Of a DNA stretch of 64,000 nucleotides, positions 19,040-28,188 are shown piece by piece. Position 1 is the first letter of the stretch. Each line of letters starts with the position of its first letter. The notes beneath the pieces are model-generated. The model was given only the letters and a program-made list of their open reading frames with translations. It ran no database searches and was not told where the DNA came from. Source of the stretch: Pseudomonas farsensis. Lineage in GTDB: Bacteria > Pseudomonadota > Gammaproteobacteria > Pseudomonadales > Pseudomonadaceae. The stretch is from positions 806,001 through 870,000 of the forward strand of contig NZ_JABWRF020000001.1 in NCBI RefSeq assembly GCF_014268805.2. The letters run 5' to 3'. The position numbers and the translations under genes are program-made.

Positions 19040-19642
19040 ATGTACAAGGTGTATGGGGATTACCAGTCCGGTAACTGCTACAAGGTCAAGCTGATGCTCA
19101 GCCTGCTCGACCGCCCGTACGAGTGGCATGCGGTGGACATTCTCAAGGGCGAGACCGAGACCCCCGAGTTTCTGGCGATGAACCCCAACGGAAAGGTACC
19201 GGTGCTCAAGCTTGAGGATGGCACCTGCCTCTGGGAGTCCAACGCGATTCTGAACTTCCTTGCCGATGGCAGTGAGTTCCTGCCTACCGAGCCGCGCTTG
19301 CGTACCCAGGTGTTGCAGTGGCAGTTTTTCGAGCAGTACAGCCACGAGCCGTACATCGCCGTGGCGCGGTTCATCCAGTTTTATCTGGGGCTGCCGGATG
19401 ATCGCCTGGAGGAATACCGCAAGCTGCACAAGGGCGGCTACAAGGCGCTGAGGGTGATGGAGCGGCAGTTGCAGATGACGCCGTACCTGGTCGGCGAGCA
19501 ATATTCGATTGCCGACGTGGCACTGTATGCCTACACCCACGTGGCCCAACAGGGCGGTTTCGATTTGGCCGATTACCCGGCGGTGCGGGCGTGGCTGGAG
19601 CGAGTGGCCAGCCACCCGCGGCATGTGCCGATGGTGGGTTGA
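19040..19642 (+). CDS. Glutathione S-transferase family protein
   Basis: A 200-residue soluble GST. The N-terminal thioredoxin-like domain begins MYKVYGDYQSGNCYKVKLML, where Ser11 or Cys14 is the likely glutathione-activating residue, and contains NGKVPVLKLEDG (cis-Pro) and LWESNAIL (Glu-Ser binding glutathione). The all-alpha C-terminal domain has the conserved YSIADVALYAYTH N-capping motif. The ribosome site GGGGGAGGG directly precedes the ATG. Substrate unknown; no linked catabolic or stress genes besides the opposing glutaredoxin-like gene. Confidence 0.93.
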   Translation: MYKVYGDYQSGNCYKVKLMLSLLDRPYEWHAVDILKGETETPEFLAMNPNGKVPVLKLEDGTCLWESNAILNFLADGSEFLPTEPRLRTQVLQWQFFEQYSHEPYIAVARFIQFYLGLPDDRLEEYRKLHKGGYKALRVMERQLQMTPYLVGEQYSIADVALYAYTHVAQQGGFDLADYPAVRAWLERVASHPRHVPMVG

Positions 19643-19649
19643 CTAGCGC

Positions 19650-19721
19650 CATCGCGGGGCAAGCCCGCTCCCACAAGAGGCATGAAAGCTGCTTTTGTAG
19701 GAGCGGGCTTGCCCCGCGATG
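19650..19721. repeat. REP palindrome pair, class B
   Basis: Inverted copies of CATCGCGGGGCAAGCCCGCT plus TCCCACA around a 20-base spacer. This is a second REP family, with GCGGGCTTGCCCCGCG in place of GCGGCCTTGTGCCGCG. It lies between the convergent GST and glutaredoxin-like genes. Confidence 0.9.
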
Positions 19722-19745
19722 CAGGCGACAAATGCCTACCCGGCT

Positions 19746-20111
19746 TTACGCGAAGCGCTGGTCCAGGTAGGCAATGATCGCCTTGGATTCATACATCCAG
19801 TTCACCTTGCCATCTTCTTCGATACGCAAGCACGGCACCTTCACCCGGCCGCCGCCCTCAAGCAGCGCCTGGCGGTGTTGCGGGTCGTTCTTGGCATCGC
19901 GCAGAGCCACTGGCACATTCAGGCGGTGCAGGGTGCGGCGGGTTTTCACGCAGAACGGGCAGGCATGGAACTGGTACAGCGCAAGGCCCTTGGCCTGTTG
20001 CTCGACCGCAGCCTGAGCCGCAGCATCACGCTTCTTTTTGGCCGGGCGGCTGATCCAGTCGCCGAACACGATGATCTGGCCGAGGCCGACCCGCAGAGCT
20101 TTGACGATCAT
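19746..20111 (-). CDS. Glutaredoxin/GST N-domain-like protein with CPFC motif
   Basis: A 121-residue protein: an N-terminal amphipathic/hydrophobic segment (VGLGQIIVFGDWIS), a basic linker, then a thioredoxin-fold domain with FHACPFCVKTRRTLHRLN, VKVPCLRIEEDG (cis-Pro) and MYESKAIIAYLDQRF. The CPxC site is that of glutaredoxins, while the ESKAIIAYL end is that of GST N-domains. It may be a membrane-associated dithiol oxidoreductase. The start at 20111 has a CAGGAG site; the longer frame to 20144 overlaps the folE terminator and is rejected. It follows folE on the same strand. Confidence 0.85.
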   Translation of the reverse strand: MIVKALRVGLGQIIVFGDWISRPAKKKRDAAAQAAVEQQAKGLALYQFHACPFCVKTRRTLHRLNVPVALRDAKNDPQHRQALLEGGGRVKVPCLRIEEDGKVNWMYESKAIIAYLDQRFA

Positions 20112-20128
20112 GGGCAACTCCTGAAATG

Positions 20129-20154
20129 AAAAAGCCGACCCCAAGGGGCCGGCT
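20129..20154 (-). terminator. Rho-independent terminator of folE
   Basis: On the minus strand a ten-pair stem (AGCCGGCCCC with GGGGTCGGCT, one wobble) with a TT loop is followed by a run of T. It lies 16 bases after the folE stop and before the glutaredoxin-like start, so the two genes are probably separate or only weakly coupled. Confidence 0.85.
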
Positions 20155-20169
20155 CGGAACCTGCGCCGA

Positions 20170-20715
20170 TCACTTGATCAGGCTGAGGAACTCGCTGCGC
20201 GTGGCAGGGTTGTCGCGGAATTCGCCGAGCATCACCGAGGTGAGCATGGTGGAATTCTGCTTTTCGACACCGCGCATCATCATGCACATGTGCTTGGCCT
20301 CGATGACCACGGCAACGCCTGCGGCGCCGGTGACCTGCTGGACCGCTTCGGCGATCTGGCGGCTGAGGTTTTCCTGGATTTGCAGGCGGCGGGCGAACAT
20401 GTCGACGATGCGCGCCACCTTGGACAGGCCGAGCACCTTGCCCTTGGGCAGGTAGGCGACGTGAGCCTTGCCGATGAACGGCAGCATGTGGTGTTCGCAC
20501 ATCGAATACAGCTCGATATCCCGGACCAGCACCATTTCGCTGTTGTCGGAGCTGAACAGCGCGTTGTTGGTGACTTCTTCGAGCGTCTGTTCATAACCGC
20601 GGCAAAGGTACTTCATGGCCTTCGCAGCCCGCTTGGGCGTGTCGAGCAGGCCCTCGCGGGAGACGTCCTCGCCCAGCTGGCTGAGGATCTCGGTGTAATT
20701 CTGTTCCAGGGACAT
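20170..20715 (-). CDS. folE: GTP cyclohydrolase I
   Basis: A 181-residue FolE that converts GTP to 7,8-dihydroneopterin triphosphate, the first step to folate (and to queuosine-type deazapurines). Zinc ligands are visible in MCEHHMLPF (Cys and His) and in KHMCMMMRG (second Cys). TPKRAAKAM and [13 protein letters not shown] are conserved. The length is slightly short of E. coli FolE because the N-terminal helix is reduced. Pseudomonads often have two folE copies; this one sits between a glutaredoxin-like gene and a Smr gene and not in a folate operon. Confidence 0.96.
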   Translation of the reverse strand: MSLEQNYTEILSQLGEDVSREGLLDTPKRAAKAMKYLCRGYEQTLEEVTNNALFSSDNSEMVLVRDIELYSMCEHHMLPFIGKAHVAYLPKGKVLGLSKVARIVDMFARRLQIQENLSRQIAEAVQQVTGAAGVAVVIEAKHMCMMMRGVEKQNSTMLTSVMLGEFRDNPATRSEFLSLIK

Positions 20716-20784
20716 GGATCTACCTGTGGAAATTGTTGCAAAGGCGAAGGGTACGGCGGCGGCGACTGCGCTGCAAGCGCGATA

Positions 20785-21345
20785 TCACTCGTCGCGGCCT
20801 TCGAGCATGGTTCGTTTGAGCATCACATACACGGCACCGGTGCCGCCGTGGCGAGCTTGGCACGAGGCAAAGCCGAGCACCTGGGGGTGTTGGCGCAGCC
20901 AGGTATTGACGTGGCTCTTGATCATCGGGCGCTTGCCGTCGATGCGCGCGGCCTTGCCGTGGGTGACGCGCACGCAGCGCACTTCCAGGCGGGTGGCCTC
21001 ATCGAAGAAGGCCCACAGGGTTTCGCGGGCTTTTTCGACGCTCATGCCGTGCAGGTCCAGGCTGCCTTCGAAGGCGATCTGGCCGAGCTTGAGCTTGCGG
21101 ACCTGGCTTTCCTGCACACCGTCGCGGCGCCACATCAGCTCGTCTTCGGCGGCAACGTCGATGACGAACTGGTCGGACAGCCCGTCGATCACCAGCGGCT
21201 GGTCGCTGCGGATGGTCGCGGCCTGGCGCAGGCTGGCCAGCTTCTTGCGGTCGACCTTGGGTTTGCCGACCTCGGCGCGGTCGTGCTTGATCGGCTTGAC
21301 GCCGCGCACCTCGGCGCTGAACAGGGAAAAGTCGTCGTCTTGCAT
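20785..21345 (-). CDS. Smr-domain protein (SmrA-like)
   Basis: A 186-residue protein. The first 90 residues are charged and hold the DFSLFSAEVRGVKPIKHDRA motif of the YfcN/SmrA family. A C-terminal Smr domain follows, with LDLHGMSVEKARETL, RVTHGKAARIDG and GGTGAVYVMLKR. Smr domains are structure-dependent nucleases or RNA-processing modules; the LDLHG, HGK and GGxGA blocks are intact. Its ATG is preceded by GGAGG. It lies 69 bp upstream of folE on the same strand. Confidence 0.92.
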   Translation of the reverse strand: MQDDDFSLFSAEVRGVKPIKHDRAEVGKPKVDRKKLASLRQAATIRSDQPLVIDGLSDQFVIDVAAEDELMWRRDGVQESQVRKLKLGQIAFEGSLDLHGMSVEKARETLWAFFDEATRLEVRCVRVTHGKAARIDGKRPMIKSHVNTWLRQHPQVLGFASCQARHGGTGAVYVMLKRTMLEGRDE

Positions 21346-21442
21346 GGAGCCTCCACATGTGCCGCGTAGTTTACGCGAGTGGGGCCGCTCTCGCCCAGAG
21401 AACTTCGGGCAGGCTGGGGCGCAGCTCTATGCTGGCTTTCCC

Positions 21443-21549
21443 GGCCTCATCGCAGGCTGTCGCCAGCTCCCACAGGGGCCGTGCACAGCCGCGATATTTA
21501 TGCCTGGCTCAGATCACTGTGGGAGCTGGCGCTAGCCTGCGATGAGGCC
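21443..21549. repeat. REP-like inverted repeat, class C
   Basis: Inverted arms GGCCTCATCGCAGGCTGTCG and its near-complement extend through CCAGCTCCCACA, around about 43 bases of spacer. The core CATCGCAGGCT.TCGCCAGCTCC also occurs at 53552-53656. It lies between the convergently read neighbourhood of the Smr gene promoter and the small membrane protein gene. Confidence 0.85.
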
Positions 21550-21587
21550 AGTACAGGCTTATACACAAACATGGAATCTGTGACTGC

Positions 21588-21902
21588 TCAGTCGTGTTTC
21601 TTCATCAGATGCGGCGACATGTTCAGGCCTTGGGCTCGGCGCACGCGGCTGCGCCGCCACAGGCGCACACCGAGGTAAAGCACCAGCAGCCCGCCCACCG
21701 CCAAGGTGGCGGCCAGTGGCCGATTGGCATTGAGTTCGGTGAATGCCGGGTAGTGCCCCAGCAGGCCGGCGAGGCCGACGAAGGCAAGCCCCAGGCCCAA
21801 GGCGCACAGCACAAAGGCACAGGCCCCCGCCAGGCGTGCACCCCAGTTGCCGGGTTCACGCGGGCGCAGGCGCCTTGCATCGAAACTGCCTTTGAGCTTC
21901 AT
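21588..21902 (-). CDS. Small two-span membrane protein, unknown function
   Basis: A 104-residue protein with two hydrophobic segments, AGACAFVLCALGLGLAFVGLAG near residues 26-47 and ATLAVGGLLVLYLGVRLW near 65-82, and basic N- and C-termini (RRSRVRRAQG, KKHD). A GAGGTAAG site precedes the ATG. I do not recognise a family. It lies after the isochorismatase-like gene on the same strand with 90 bp between them, so co-transcription is possible. Confidence 0.65.
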   Translation of the reverse strand: MKLKGSFDARRLRPREPGNWGARLAGACAFVLCALGLGLAFVGLAGLLGHYPAFTELNANRPLAATLAVGGLLVLYLGVRLWRRSRVRRAQGLNMSPHLMKKHD

Positions 21903-21992
21903 GGTCTTACCTCGGAATCTGCTGTCGCTGAATCCGCCGTTCGACCTTTGTGCGGCCTTCGGGTTCCGCCCGTCCGCCGGGCGGTAGCAGGC

Positions 21993-22583
21993 TTACACCA
22001 GGCTTGCGGTAGGGGCGACGCAGGCGAAGTTGTCGGCCATGACCGCCATTTCGCATTGGTGGATCTGTGCTGCCGGGATGACCGTGTCCTTGAAGGCCAG
22101 GTCGCGGGTCGCCGAGGCGTCTTCGACCAAGGTGCAGCGGTAGCCGTAGTCCTTGGCGCGGCGCACGGTGGTGCTGACGCTGGAGTGGCTCATGAAGCCG
22201 CAGACGATCAGGTCGAGGTGGCCGAGCTGCTGCAGGGTTTCGTGCAGCGAGGTGTTTTTGAATGCGTTGGGCATGCGTTTTTCGATGACGATTTCATCAC
22301 CTTGCGGCTCGAGCCCCGGAATAAACTCGCCGCCTGCGCCCTGCGGGTCGAAGCGCCCGCCGACAGTGCCGAGGTGGCGAACATGCATGATCGGCCGGCC
22401 AGCCTTGCGCGCGGCGTCGAGCAACCGGGCGATGTTGGCCACGGCCTCGTCCATGCCCGACAACATCAACGGGCCGCTCAGGTATTCCTTTTGCGCGTCG
22501 ATGACGATGAGGCTGGCCTGGCTCAGCCTGGCTGGCGGATAGTCGCGGCCAGTGAGGCGGAACATCGTGGTTGGAACGGACAT
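21993..22583 (-). CDS. Isochorismatase-family cysteine hydrolase
   Basis: A 196-residue alpha/beta hydrolase of the isochorismatase-like family. The catalytic triad is readable: Asp29 in IVIDAQKEY, Lys in IEKRMPNAF, and Cys in DLIVCGFMSHSSVSTTVR, where a cis peptide normally precedes the Cys. GGEFIPGLEP and the MHVRHLGT block are also usual. Such enzymes hydrolyse amides or vinyl ethers (nicotinamidase, N-carbamoyl compounds); the substrate here is unknown. The upstream GAGGAG site supports the ATG at 22583. Confidence 0.9.
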   Translation of the reverse strand: MSVPTTMFRLTGRDYPPARLSQASLIVIDAQKEYLSGPLMLSGMDEAVANIARLLDAARKAGRPIMHVRHLGTVGGRFDPQGAGGEFIPGLEPQGDEIVIEKRMPNAFKNTSLHETLQQLGHLDLIVCGFMSHSSVSTTVRRAKDYGYRCTLVEDASATRDLAFKDTVIPAAQIHQCEMAVMADNFACVAPTASLV

Positions 22584-22762
22584 CTAGGGCTCCTCGGATA
22601 GGGCTTTTGTATACCTATTGTCCTCTGCCTTGGCGTCAATGGGAATGGTTGACATTGCAGGCGACATGGTGCGTGGCCTTGGGCCAGGTGTTTGGCTATA
22701 GGAATAAGCATTTGTTGGGTGTGGGCTGTTAGACTTTTGTTCTGTCTTAAAAGGAGTCTTCC

Positions 22763-23671
22763 GTGATCACATCCCGTCTGCGCACTTTGCGCGACCATAT
22801 CCGCTGGGCGGTCAGCCGCTTCCATGAGCATGAGCTGTTTTTCGGTCACGGTGCCGACAATGCCTGGGACGAGGCACGCCTGCTGGTACTGGGTGCGGTG
22901 CACCTGCCGTGGGAAGTGGCCGACAGCTACCTGGACTGCGCGCTCGAAGATGACGAGCGGGTACGCCTGATGCACCTGCTCAAGCGCCGTATCGAAGACC
23001 GCGTGCCTACCGCCTACCTGCTGGGCGAGGCCTGGTACTGCGGCATGTCGTTCATTGTCGATGAGCGCGTGCTGGTGCCACGTTCGCCAATCGGCCAACT
23101 GATCGAAAAACGCTTCGAGCCGTGGCTTGCCGCGGAGCCTGCGCGCATTCTGGACCTGTGCACCGGCTCAGGTTGCATCGGTTTGGTTGCCGCCGACGTG
23201 TTCCAGGAGGCCGAGGTGGTGCTGGCCGATCTGTCCTTCGACGCCCTTGAGGTGGCCAACCAGAACATCGAGCGCCACGGCCTGGACCAGCGCGTCTACA
23301 CCGTGCAGGGCGATGGTTTCGCCGGGCTCCCGGGCCAGCGTTTCGACCTGATCCTGTCCAACCCGCCGTATGTCGACGCCGAAGACTTTGGCGATATGCC
23401 CGCTGAGTATCACCACGAGCCGGAGCTGGGCCTTGCCTGTGGCAACGATGGCCTGGACCTGGTGCGGCGCATGCTGGCCGAGGCGGCAGATCACCTGACC
23501 GAAAAGGGCCTGTTGATCGTCGAGGTGGGCAACAGCCAGGTGCATGTCGAGGCGTTGTACCCCGAGGTGGACTTCACCTGGCTTGAGTTCGAGCGCGGTG
23601 GGCATGGGGTGTTCATGCTCTCGGCCGAACAGTGCCGCAAGCACCAGGAGCTGTTTGCTTCGCGGGTTTGA
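22763..23671 (+). CDS. prmB: 50S ribosomal protein L3 N5-glutamine methyltransferase
   Basis: A 302-residue SAM-dependent methyltransferase of the HemK family that methylates a glutamine of ribosomal protein L3. The N-terminal helical domain contains [16 protein letters not shown]; the Rossmann domain has [13 protein letters not shown] for SAM and the catalytic SNPPYV. The PrmB-specific [19 protein letters not shown] block near the start separates it from PrmC. The start is GTG at 22763 with AAGGAG at 22751-22756. It stands alone before a REP pair; aroC lies about 2 kb downstream, as in other pseudomonads. Confidence 0.95.
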   Translation: MITSRLRTLRDHIRWAVSRFHEHELFFGHGADNAWDEARLLVLGAVHLPWEVADSYLDCALEDDERVRLMHLLKRRIEDRVPTAYLLGEAWYCGMSFIVDERVLVPRSPIGQLIEKRFEPWLAAEPARILDLCTGSGCIGLVAADVFQEAEVVLADLSFDALEVANQNIERHGLDQRVYTVQGDGFAGLPGQRFDLILSNPPYVDAEDFGDMPAEYHHEPELGLACGNDGLDLVRRMLAEAADHLTEKGLLIVEVGNSQVHVEALYPEVDFTWLEFERGGHGVFMLSAEQCRKHQELFASRV

Positions 23672-23696
23672 TCAGGGTTTGGCGCCATCACAGTCT

Positions 23697-23815
23697 TGTG
23701 TAGGAGCGGCCTTGTGTCGCGAATGGGCTGCGTAGCAGCCCCGGCGATTGCGCGTGAGGCCGATATCCTGGGGCTGCTACGCAGCCCTCTCGCGACACAA
23801 GGCCGCTCCTACACA
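23697..23815. repeat. REP palindrome pair, class A
   Basis: Inverted copies of TGTGTAGGAGCGGCCTTGTG continuing through TCGCGA and the GGGCTGCGTAGCAGCCCC core, around about 25 bases of spacer, between convergent prmB and the GNAT-like membrane protein gene. Confidence 0.92.
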
Positions 23816-23843
23816 GGCAGTGGCCTGCCGCGCCGGGGTGGCT

Positions 23844-24626
23844 TTAACGCAGCGCGATCCAGAATAGCAGCCCGGCCTGGAACACGGAAAAGGCCACCAG
23901 GCAGGCGATGGTGGAGCGCAGCCCGTTGTCTTCGCGTCGATATTTGGCCACGCGCTCATCGCGCTCGCGCAGTTGCGCCTCTTTCTCCATCAGGTTCTGC
24001 TCGGCCTGCTGCAGCATGCCGGCTGCTTCGAGGATATCGACGCGCTGGGCCTTGTCGGTATTCCAGCCGCCCTTGAGCTGGCCCACCGGGGTTTCTTTGA
24101 TACGGCCTTTGAGCAACTGCCCGTCGAGGTATTCCACTTCAAGCCCGATGCTGCGCAGCACATGGTCACGGCGCAGGCGCGTGTCTTCGTTCAGCGCATC
24201 CTTGTTCGGCAGGCTCATGCCCTCGATGCGGTAATGCGAGCAACGGTGCTGTAGCCACTGCACCGCCTGCGCCAGCATGTACCTGCCAACGCCGCGGTTG
24301 AGCGGCTCCAGTTGCAGGCCAGCGTCATTGCCAATGCGCACCGTACGGTTCTGGTGGTCGACGCGCACATCCAGCAGGTTTTGCTCTTTGCGCACCTTTT
24401 GCCCCGGCAACTGAATCTGCATGCGCAGCAGGCTGTGCTCCTTGTCGTGGCGCTCGGCGTAGCCAAATTCGACGAAGCGCAGCGGCCGTGCACCGCTGTT
24501 GCGGTCGGTGTGCAGGGCGTTCAGGCGCAGCAGCTGGAAATGCTCCGGGGCCAGGTCCGCCCACGGCTGCGGAGCGCTCTGCGGGGCTTGTTCTTCGGGC
24601 GCCTCGGCGGCGGGGGCATCGGTCAT
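23844..24626 (-). CDS. Membrane-anchored protein with GNAT-like region, unknown function
   Basis: A 260-residue protein. After an acidic Pro/Ala-rich start, residues about 25-175 look like a divergent GNAT fold: GRYMLAQAVQWLQ after an RGVG turn, then a strand, an LPNKDALNEDTRLRRDHVL helix and GLEVEYLDGQ, in the order of acetyltransferase motifs A and B. A charged coiled coil (about 195-240) and a single C-terminal helix, STIACLVAFSVFQAGLLFWI, follow. The start at 24626 has a GAGGAT site. The enzymatic role is an inference; a non-catalytic scaffold is equally possible. Confidence 0.7.
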   Translation of the reverse strand: MTDAPAAEAPEEQAPQSAPQPWADLAPEHFQLLRLNALHTDRNSGARPLRFVEFGYAERHDKEHSLLRMQIQLPGQKVRKEQNLLDVRVDHQNRTVRIGNDAGLQLEPLNRGVGRYMLAQAVQWLQHRCSHYRIEGMSLPNKDALNEDTRLRRDHVLRSIGLEVEYLDGQLLKGRIKETPVGQLKGGWNTDKAQRVDILEAAGMLQQAEQNLMEKEAQLRERDERVAKYRREDNGLRSTIACLVAFSVFQAGLLFWIALR

Positions 24627-24752
24627 CAGGCAATCCTCAAGTGCACGGCGGCCGGGTGATCGCAGGGCATACCCACGGTCACCGACGTGTTGGCTATTAG
24701 CCGCGTTATCGGCAGCGCGGCCCAAGACCTGAGTACGGCGCCCGGCAAAACC

Positions 24753-25715
24753 TCATGCCGCAGGCAGCGCCTGGATGAATGCGACGATGTGTTCGCCCAG
24801 CTCACGGGCCAGGGGCAGCTCGGGGTTGCGGTAACTGTCGCGCTGCTGGCTCATGTCGCGCGGGCTGATGCGCAGCACATGGTTCATGCCGTCGATAAGC
24901 ACAAGCTCGGCATCCGGCTTGGCGGCCTTGAGCTGTTCGGCATCAGCCACCTCGACCTGCACGTCGTTGCGGCCCTGCACGATCAGCGCCGGCACCCGTA
25001 GCCGGGCGAACGCCGCGGCCGGGTCCTGGCGCAGCAGGGTGATCAGGTACGGCTGCACGCTGGGGCGAAATACCTGACGCAACATTGGCGGCACGTCCAG
25101 GCTGGTTTGCCCGGCCTGCAGCCGTGCAATCAGAGCCTCGCCGCTGGCCAACTGGGCGGGCGGCAGGCGCTGGGCCAGTTGCTCGCGCAGTACATCGCCA
25201 ATCGGCCGGCCACTGCCCGCCAGGGTGATGACCGCGCTGGCGCCGGCGTCCTCGGCTGCCAGCGTTGCGATCAGCGCGCCTTCACTGTGGCCGACCAGAA
25301 TCAGCGGCCCGAAGCGCGGGTCCTGGCGTAGCTTCTGCCCCCAGGCCACCACATCGGCGACATAGCGCTCGACGCTGAGGTCGCGCTCATCCGGGGTGGC
25401 CGGTTGGCTGGCGGCCACACCGCGCTTGTCGAAGCGCACGCTGGCGATGTGTTCGCCTGCCAGCAGCAGCGCCAGGCGCTTGAGGTTGTCGATGCGCCCG
25501 GAGGCTGGGTTGTTGCCATCGCGGTCAGTGGGGCCGGAGCCGGCAATGATCAGCACCACCGGTGGCGGGCTGTCCTGCTGCGGCAACAGCAGGCTGCCAT
25601 GCAGCACACCTTGGCCTGTGTCCAGGTCGATGGGGCGTTGCAGCACAGTGGGGGCGGCGGCCTGGGCAAGGCTGGTGCACAGCAGCAGAAGCAGGGCAGC
25701 GAGGCGGGACTTCAT
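24753..25715 (-). CDS. Exported alpha/beta hydrolase
   Basis: A 320-residue protein with a signal peptide (MKSRLAALLLLLCTSLAQAA) and an alpha/beta hydrolase domain: VVLIIAGSGPTDRDGNN oxyanion region, VRFDKRGVAAS, nucleophile elbow LVGHSEGALIA (Ser), a late Asp in IVQGRNDVQVE and His in IDGMNHVLR. This is the YqiA/dienelactone-like secreted type. I start at 25715; the open frame continues a further 397 codons antisense to aroC, but that part is a shadow. Periplasmic location is expected, substrate unknown. Confidence 0.9.
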   Translation of the reverse strand: MKSRLAALLLLLCTSLAQAAAPTVLQRPIDLDTGQGVLHGSLLLPQQDSPPPVVLIIAGSGPTDRDGNNPASGRIDNLKRLALLLAGEHIASVRFDKRGVAASQPATPDERDLSVERYVADVVAWGQKLRQDPRFGPLILVGHSEGALIATLAAEDAGASAVITLAGSGRPIGDVLREQLAQRLPPAQLASGEALIARLQAGQTSLDVPPMLRQVFRPSVQPYLITLLRQDPAAAFARLRVPALIVQGRNDVQVEVADAEQLKAAKPDAELVLIDGMNHVLRISPRDMSQQRDSYRNPELPLARELGEHIVAFIQALPAA

Positions 25716-25868
25716 GGACGGGATACTGCGTGGGGGAGGTGAAACTAAGACCGGGCCTGCGGGGTAAAGGTTCGCGCGCCTAGTGTTTGCCGGTGCGGGC
25801 AACCCATCCCTGCGCGTTTTCCGTATACTGCCGTTTTCGTTCACTTCAGGCTGATTCGCGGAGCGTCC

Positions 25869-26960
25869 ATGTCCGGCAATACCTACGGCAAGCTGTTCAC
25901 TGTCACCACCGCAGGCGAAAGCCATGGCCCGGCGTTGGTCGCCATTGTCGACGGCTGCCCGCCCGGCCTGGAAATCTCCCTGGCGGACCTGCAGCATGAC
26001 CTCGACCGGCGCAAGCCCGGTACCAGCCGCCACACCACCCAGCGCCAGGAAGCCGATGAGGTCGAAATCCTCTCCGGCGTGTTCGAAGGCCGTACCACTG
26101 GGTGCTCGATTGGCCTGCTGATCCGCAACACCGACCAGAAGTCCAAGGACTACTCCTCCATCCAGGAGCTGTTCCGCCCGGCCCACGCCGACTACACCTA
26201 CCACCACAAGTACGGCACCCGCGACTACCGCGGCGGTGGCCGCAGCTCCGCGCGCGAGACGGCCATGCGCGTGGCCGCGGGCGCCATCGCCAAGAAGTAC
26301 CTGGCCACCCAGGGCATTCAGGTGCGCGGTTACATGAGCCAGTTGGGGCCGATCGAAATCCCGTTCAAAAGCTGGGACTCGGTCGAGCAGAATGCCTTCT
26401 TCAGCCCAGACCCGGCCAAGGTGCCGGAGCTTGAGGCCTACATGGACCAGCTGCGCCGTGACCAGGATTCGGTCGGGGCAAAAATCACCGTGGTTGCCGA
26501 AGGGGTGATGCCGGGCCTTGGCGAGCCAATCTTCGACCGTCTCGATGCCGAGCTTGCCCATGCGCTGATGAGCATCAACGCGGTCAAGGGTGTCGAGATC
26601 GGCGCAGGGTTTGCTAGTGTCGCCCAGCGCGGTACCGAGCACCGCGACGAACTCACCCCGGAAGGCTTCCTCAGCAACAATGCTGGCGGCATTCTGGGCG
26701 GCATTTCCTCGGGTCAGCCGATCGTCGCCCATCTGGCCCTCAAGCCGACCTCCAGCATCACCGTGCCGGGCCGTTCGATCGATGTGCATGGCAACCCGGT
26801 GGAGGTGATCACCAAGGGCCGCCATGACCCGTGCGTGGGCATCCGCGCCACGCCTATCGCCGAGGCGATGATGGCCATCGTGCTGATGGACCACCTGCTG
26901 CGCCACCGCGGCCAGAACGCCGATGTGAAGGTCAGCACGCCGGTGCTCGGCCAGCGCTGA
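25869..26960 (+). CDS. aroC: Chorismate synthase
   Basis: A 363-residue FMN-dependent enzyme making chorismate from EPSP, the last common step to aromatic amino acids. The three family signatures are present: [18 protein letters not shown] near residue 16, the [20 protein letters not shown] block near 123-142, and the C-terminal [17 protein letters not shown]. Its length is the usual one. A promoter should lie in the 150 bp shared with the divergent hydrolase gene. The gene 82 bp downstream encodes an MFS carrier. Confidence 0.98.
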   Translation: MSGNTYGKLFTVTTAGESHGPALVAIVDGCPPGLEISLADLQHDLDRRKPGTSRHTTQRQEADEVEILSGVFEGRTTGCSIGLLIRNTDQKSKDYSSIQELFRPAHADYTYHHKYGTRDYRGGGRSSARETAMRVAAGAIAKKYLATQGIQVRGYMSQLGPIEIPFKSWDSVEQNAFFSPDPAKVPELEAYMDQLRRDQDSVGAKITVVAEGVMPGLGEPIFDRLDAELAHALMSINAVKGVEIGAGFASVAQRGTEHRDELTPEGFLSNNAGGILGGISSGQPIVAHLALKPTSSITVPGRSIDVHGNPVEVITKGRHDPCVGIRATPIAEAMMAIVLMDHLLRHRGQNADVKVSTPVLGQR

Positions 26961-27042
26961 GGCTTCAGCGCAGGTCTTTTCGCGGGCGTTGTTGCCCGCG
27001 CTGAGGCCTGCACACCGGCATACGACCCAGCGGACTCACTCC

Positions 27043-28188
27043 ATGCCTTACTGGCGGCTGTCCAGCTTCTACCTGTTCTATTTCGCCCTGCTCGGTTCGA
27101 CCGCGCCGTTTCTGGCGCTGTACCTCGACCACCTGGGCTTTTCCCCGGCGCGTATCGGCGAGCTGGTGGCGATCCCCATGCTGATGCGCTGCGTGGCGCC
27201 TAACCTGTGGGGCTGGCTGGGCGACCGCAGCGGCCGGCGGCTGCTGATCGTGAGGCTGGGGGCGCTGTCGACGCTGGCGACCTTTTCACTGATCTTCCTT
27301 GGCAAGAGCTACGCCTGGCTGGCGTTGGTCATGGCCCTGCATGCCTTCTTCTGGCACGCAGTGCTGCCACAGTTCGAGGTGATCACCCTGGCCCACCTGC
27401 ACGGCCAGACCTCGCGCTACAGCCAGGTGCGGCTGTGGGGCTCGATTGGTTTCATCCTCGCCGTGGTCGGCCTTGGGCGACTGTTCGAATGGCTGAGCCT
27501 GGACATCTACCCCGTGGCGCTGATGGTAATCATGGCCGGTATCGTTGCTGCAAGCCTGTGGGTGCCCAATGCCCAGCCGGTGGAACATGCCGAGCGGCGC
27601 GGGGCAGGGGGCTTTCTCAAGCAGGTTGCGGCACCGGGGGTAATGGCGTTTTACCTGTGCGTGGCGTTGATGCAACTGAGCCATGGCCCGTATTACACCT
27701 TCCTCACCCTGCACCTGGAGCACTTGGGCTACAGCCGTGGCGCCATTGGCTTGCTGTGGGCGCTGGGTGTGGTGGCCGAGGTGCTGGTGTTCATGGCCAT
27801 GAGTCGCATCTTTGCGCGTTTTCCGGTGCGCCTGGTGCTGCTGGCAAGTTTCCTGGTTGCGGCGCTGCGCTGGTTGCTGTTGGGTAGCCTGGCTGACATC
27901 CCCGGTGTGCTGGTGCTGGCGCAGGTGCTGCATGCCGCCACGTTCGGTTGCTTCCATGCGGCCAGTATCGCCTTCGTGCAATCAAGCTTCGGCCCCCGTC
28001 AGCAAGGCCAGGGGCAGGCGCTGTATGCGGCGTTGTCCGGCACGGGCGGGGCGCTGGGCGCCTTGTATTCAGGCCACAGCTGGAAGTTGCTGGGCCCACA
28101 GTTCACCTTTGGTATGGCCAGCGTTGCTGCACTGGCGGCAGCCGTTATCATTGCCCTCCGTTTGAAACACAGCAGGAACGACCCCTGA
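27043..28188 (+). CDS. MFS transporter, HcaT/phenylpropionate-permease-like
   Basis: A 381-residue inner-membrane carrier with twelve predicted spans. The N-terminus (PYWRLSSFYLFYFALLG, APFLALYLDHLGFSPARIGEL) and PNLWGWLGDRSGRR, the loop 2-3 MFS signature, are typical of the HcaT subfamily (proposed 3-phenylpropionate permeases, MFS_1_like). The start at 27043 is chosen by family N-terminus; an in-frame ATG at 26989 lies in the aroC tail. Its TGA overlaps the next ATG (TGATG), so it is translationally coupled with the ARD-like gene. Substrate unknown. Confidence 0.88.
   Translation: MPYWRLSSFYLFYFALLGSTAPFLALYLDHLGFSPARIGELVAIPMLMRCVAPNLWGWLGDRSGRRLLIVRLGALSTLATFSLIFLGKSYAWLALVMALHAFFWHAVLPQFEVITLAHLHGQTSRYSQVRLWGSIGFILAVVGLGRLFEWLSLDIYPVALMVIMAGIVAASLWVPNAQPVEHAERRGAGGFLKQVAAPGVMAFYLCVALMQLSHGPYYTFLTLHLEHLGYSRGAIGLLWALGVVAEVLVFMAMSRIFARFPVRLVLLASFLVAALRWLLLGSLADIPGVLVLAQVLHAATFGCFHAASIAFVQSSFGPRQQGQGQALYAALSGTGGALGALYSGHSWKLLGPQFTFGMASVAALAAAVIIALRLKHSRNDP

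Noticed and set aside
25716..26906. 397-codon N-terminal extension of the alpha/beta hydrolase
   Set aside because: It runs antisense to aroC, and the real hydrolase begins with a clean signal peptide at 25715.
26981..27000. Hairpin CGCGGGC/GCCCGCG after aroC as a terminator
   Set aside because: No T-tract follows on either strand and the MFS gene starts 43 bp later; it may be a weak structure only.
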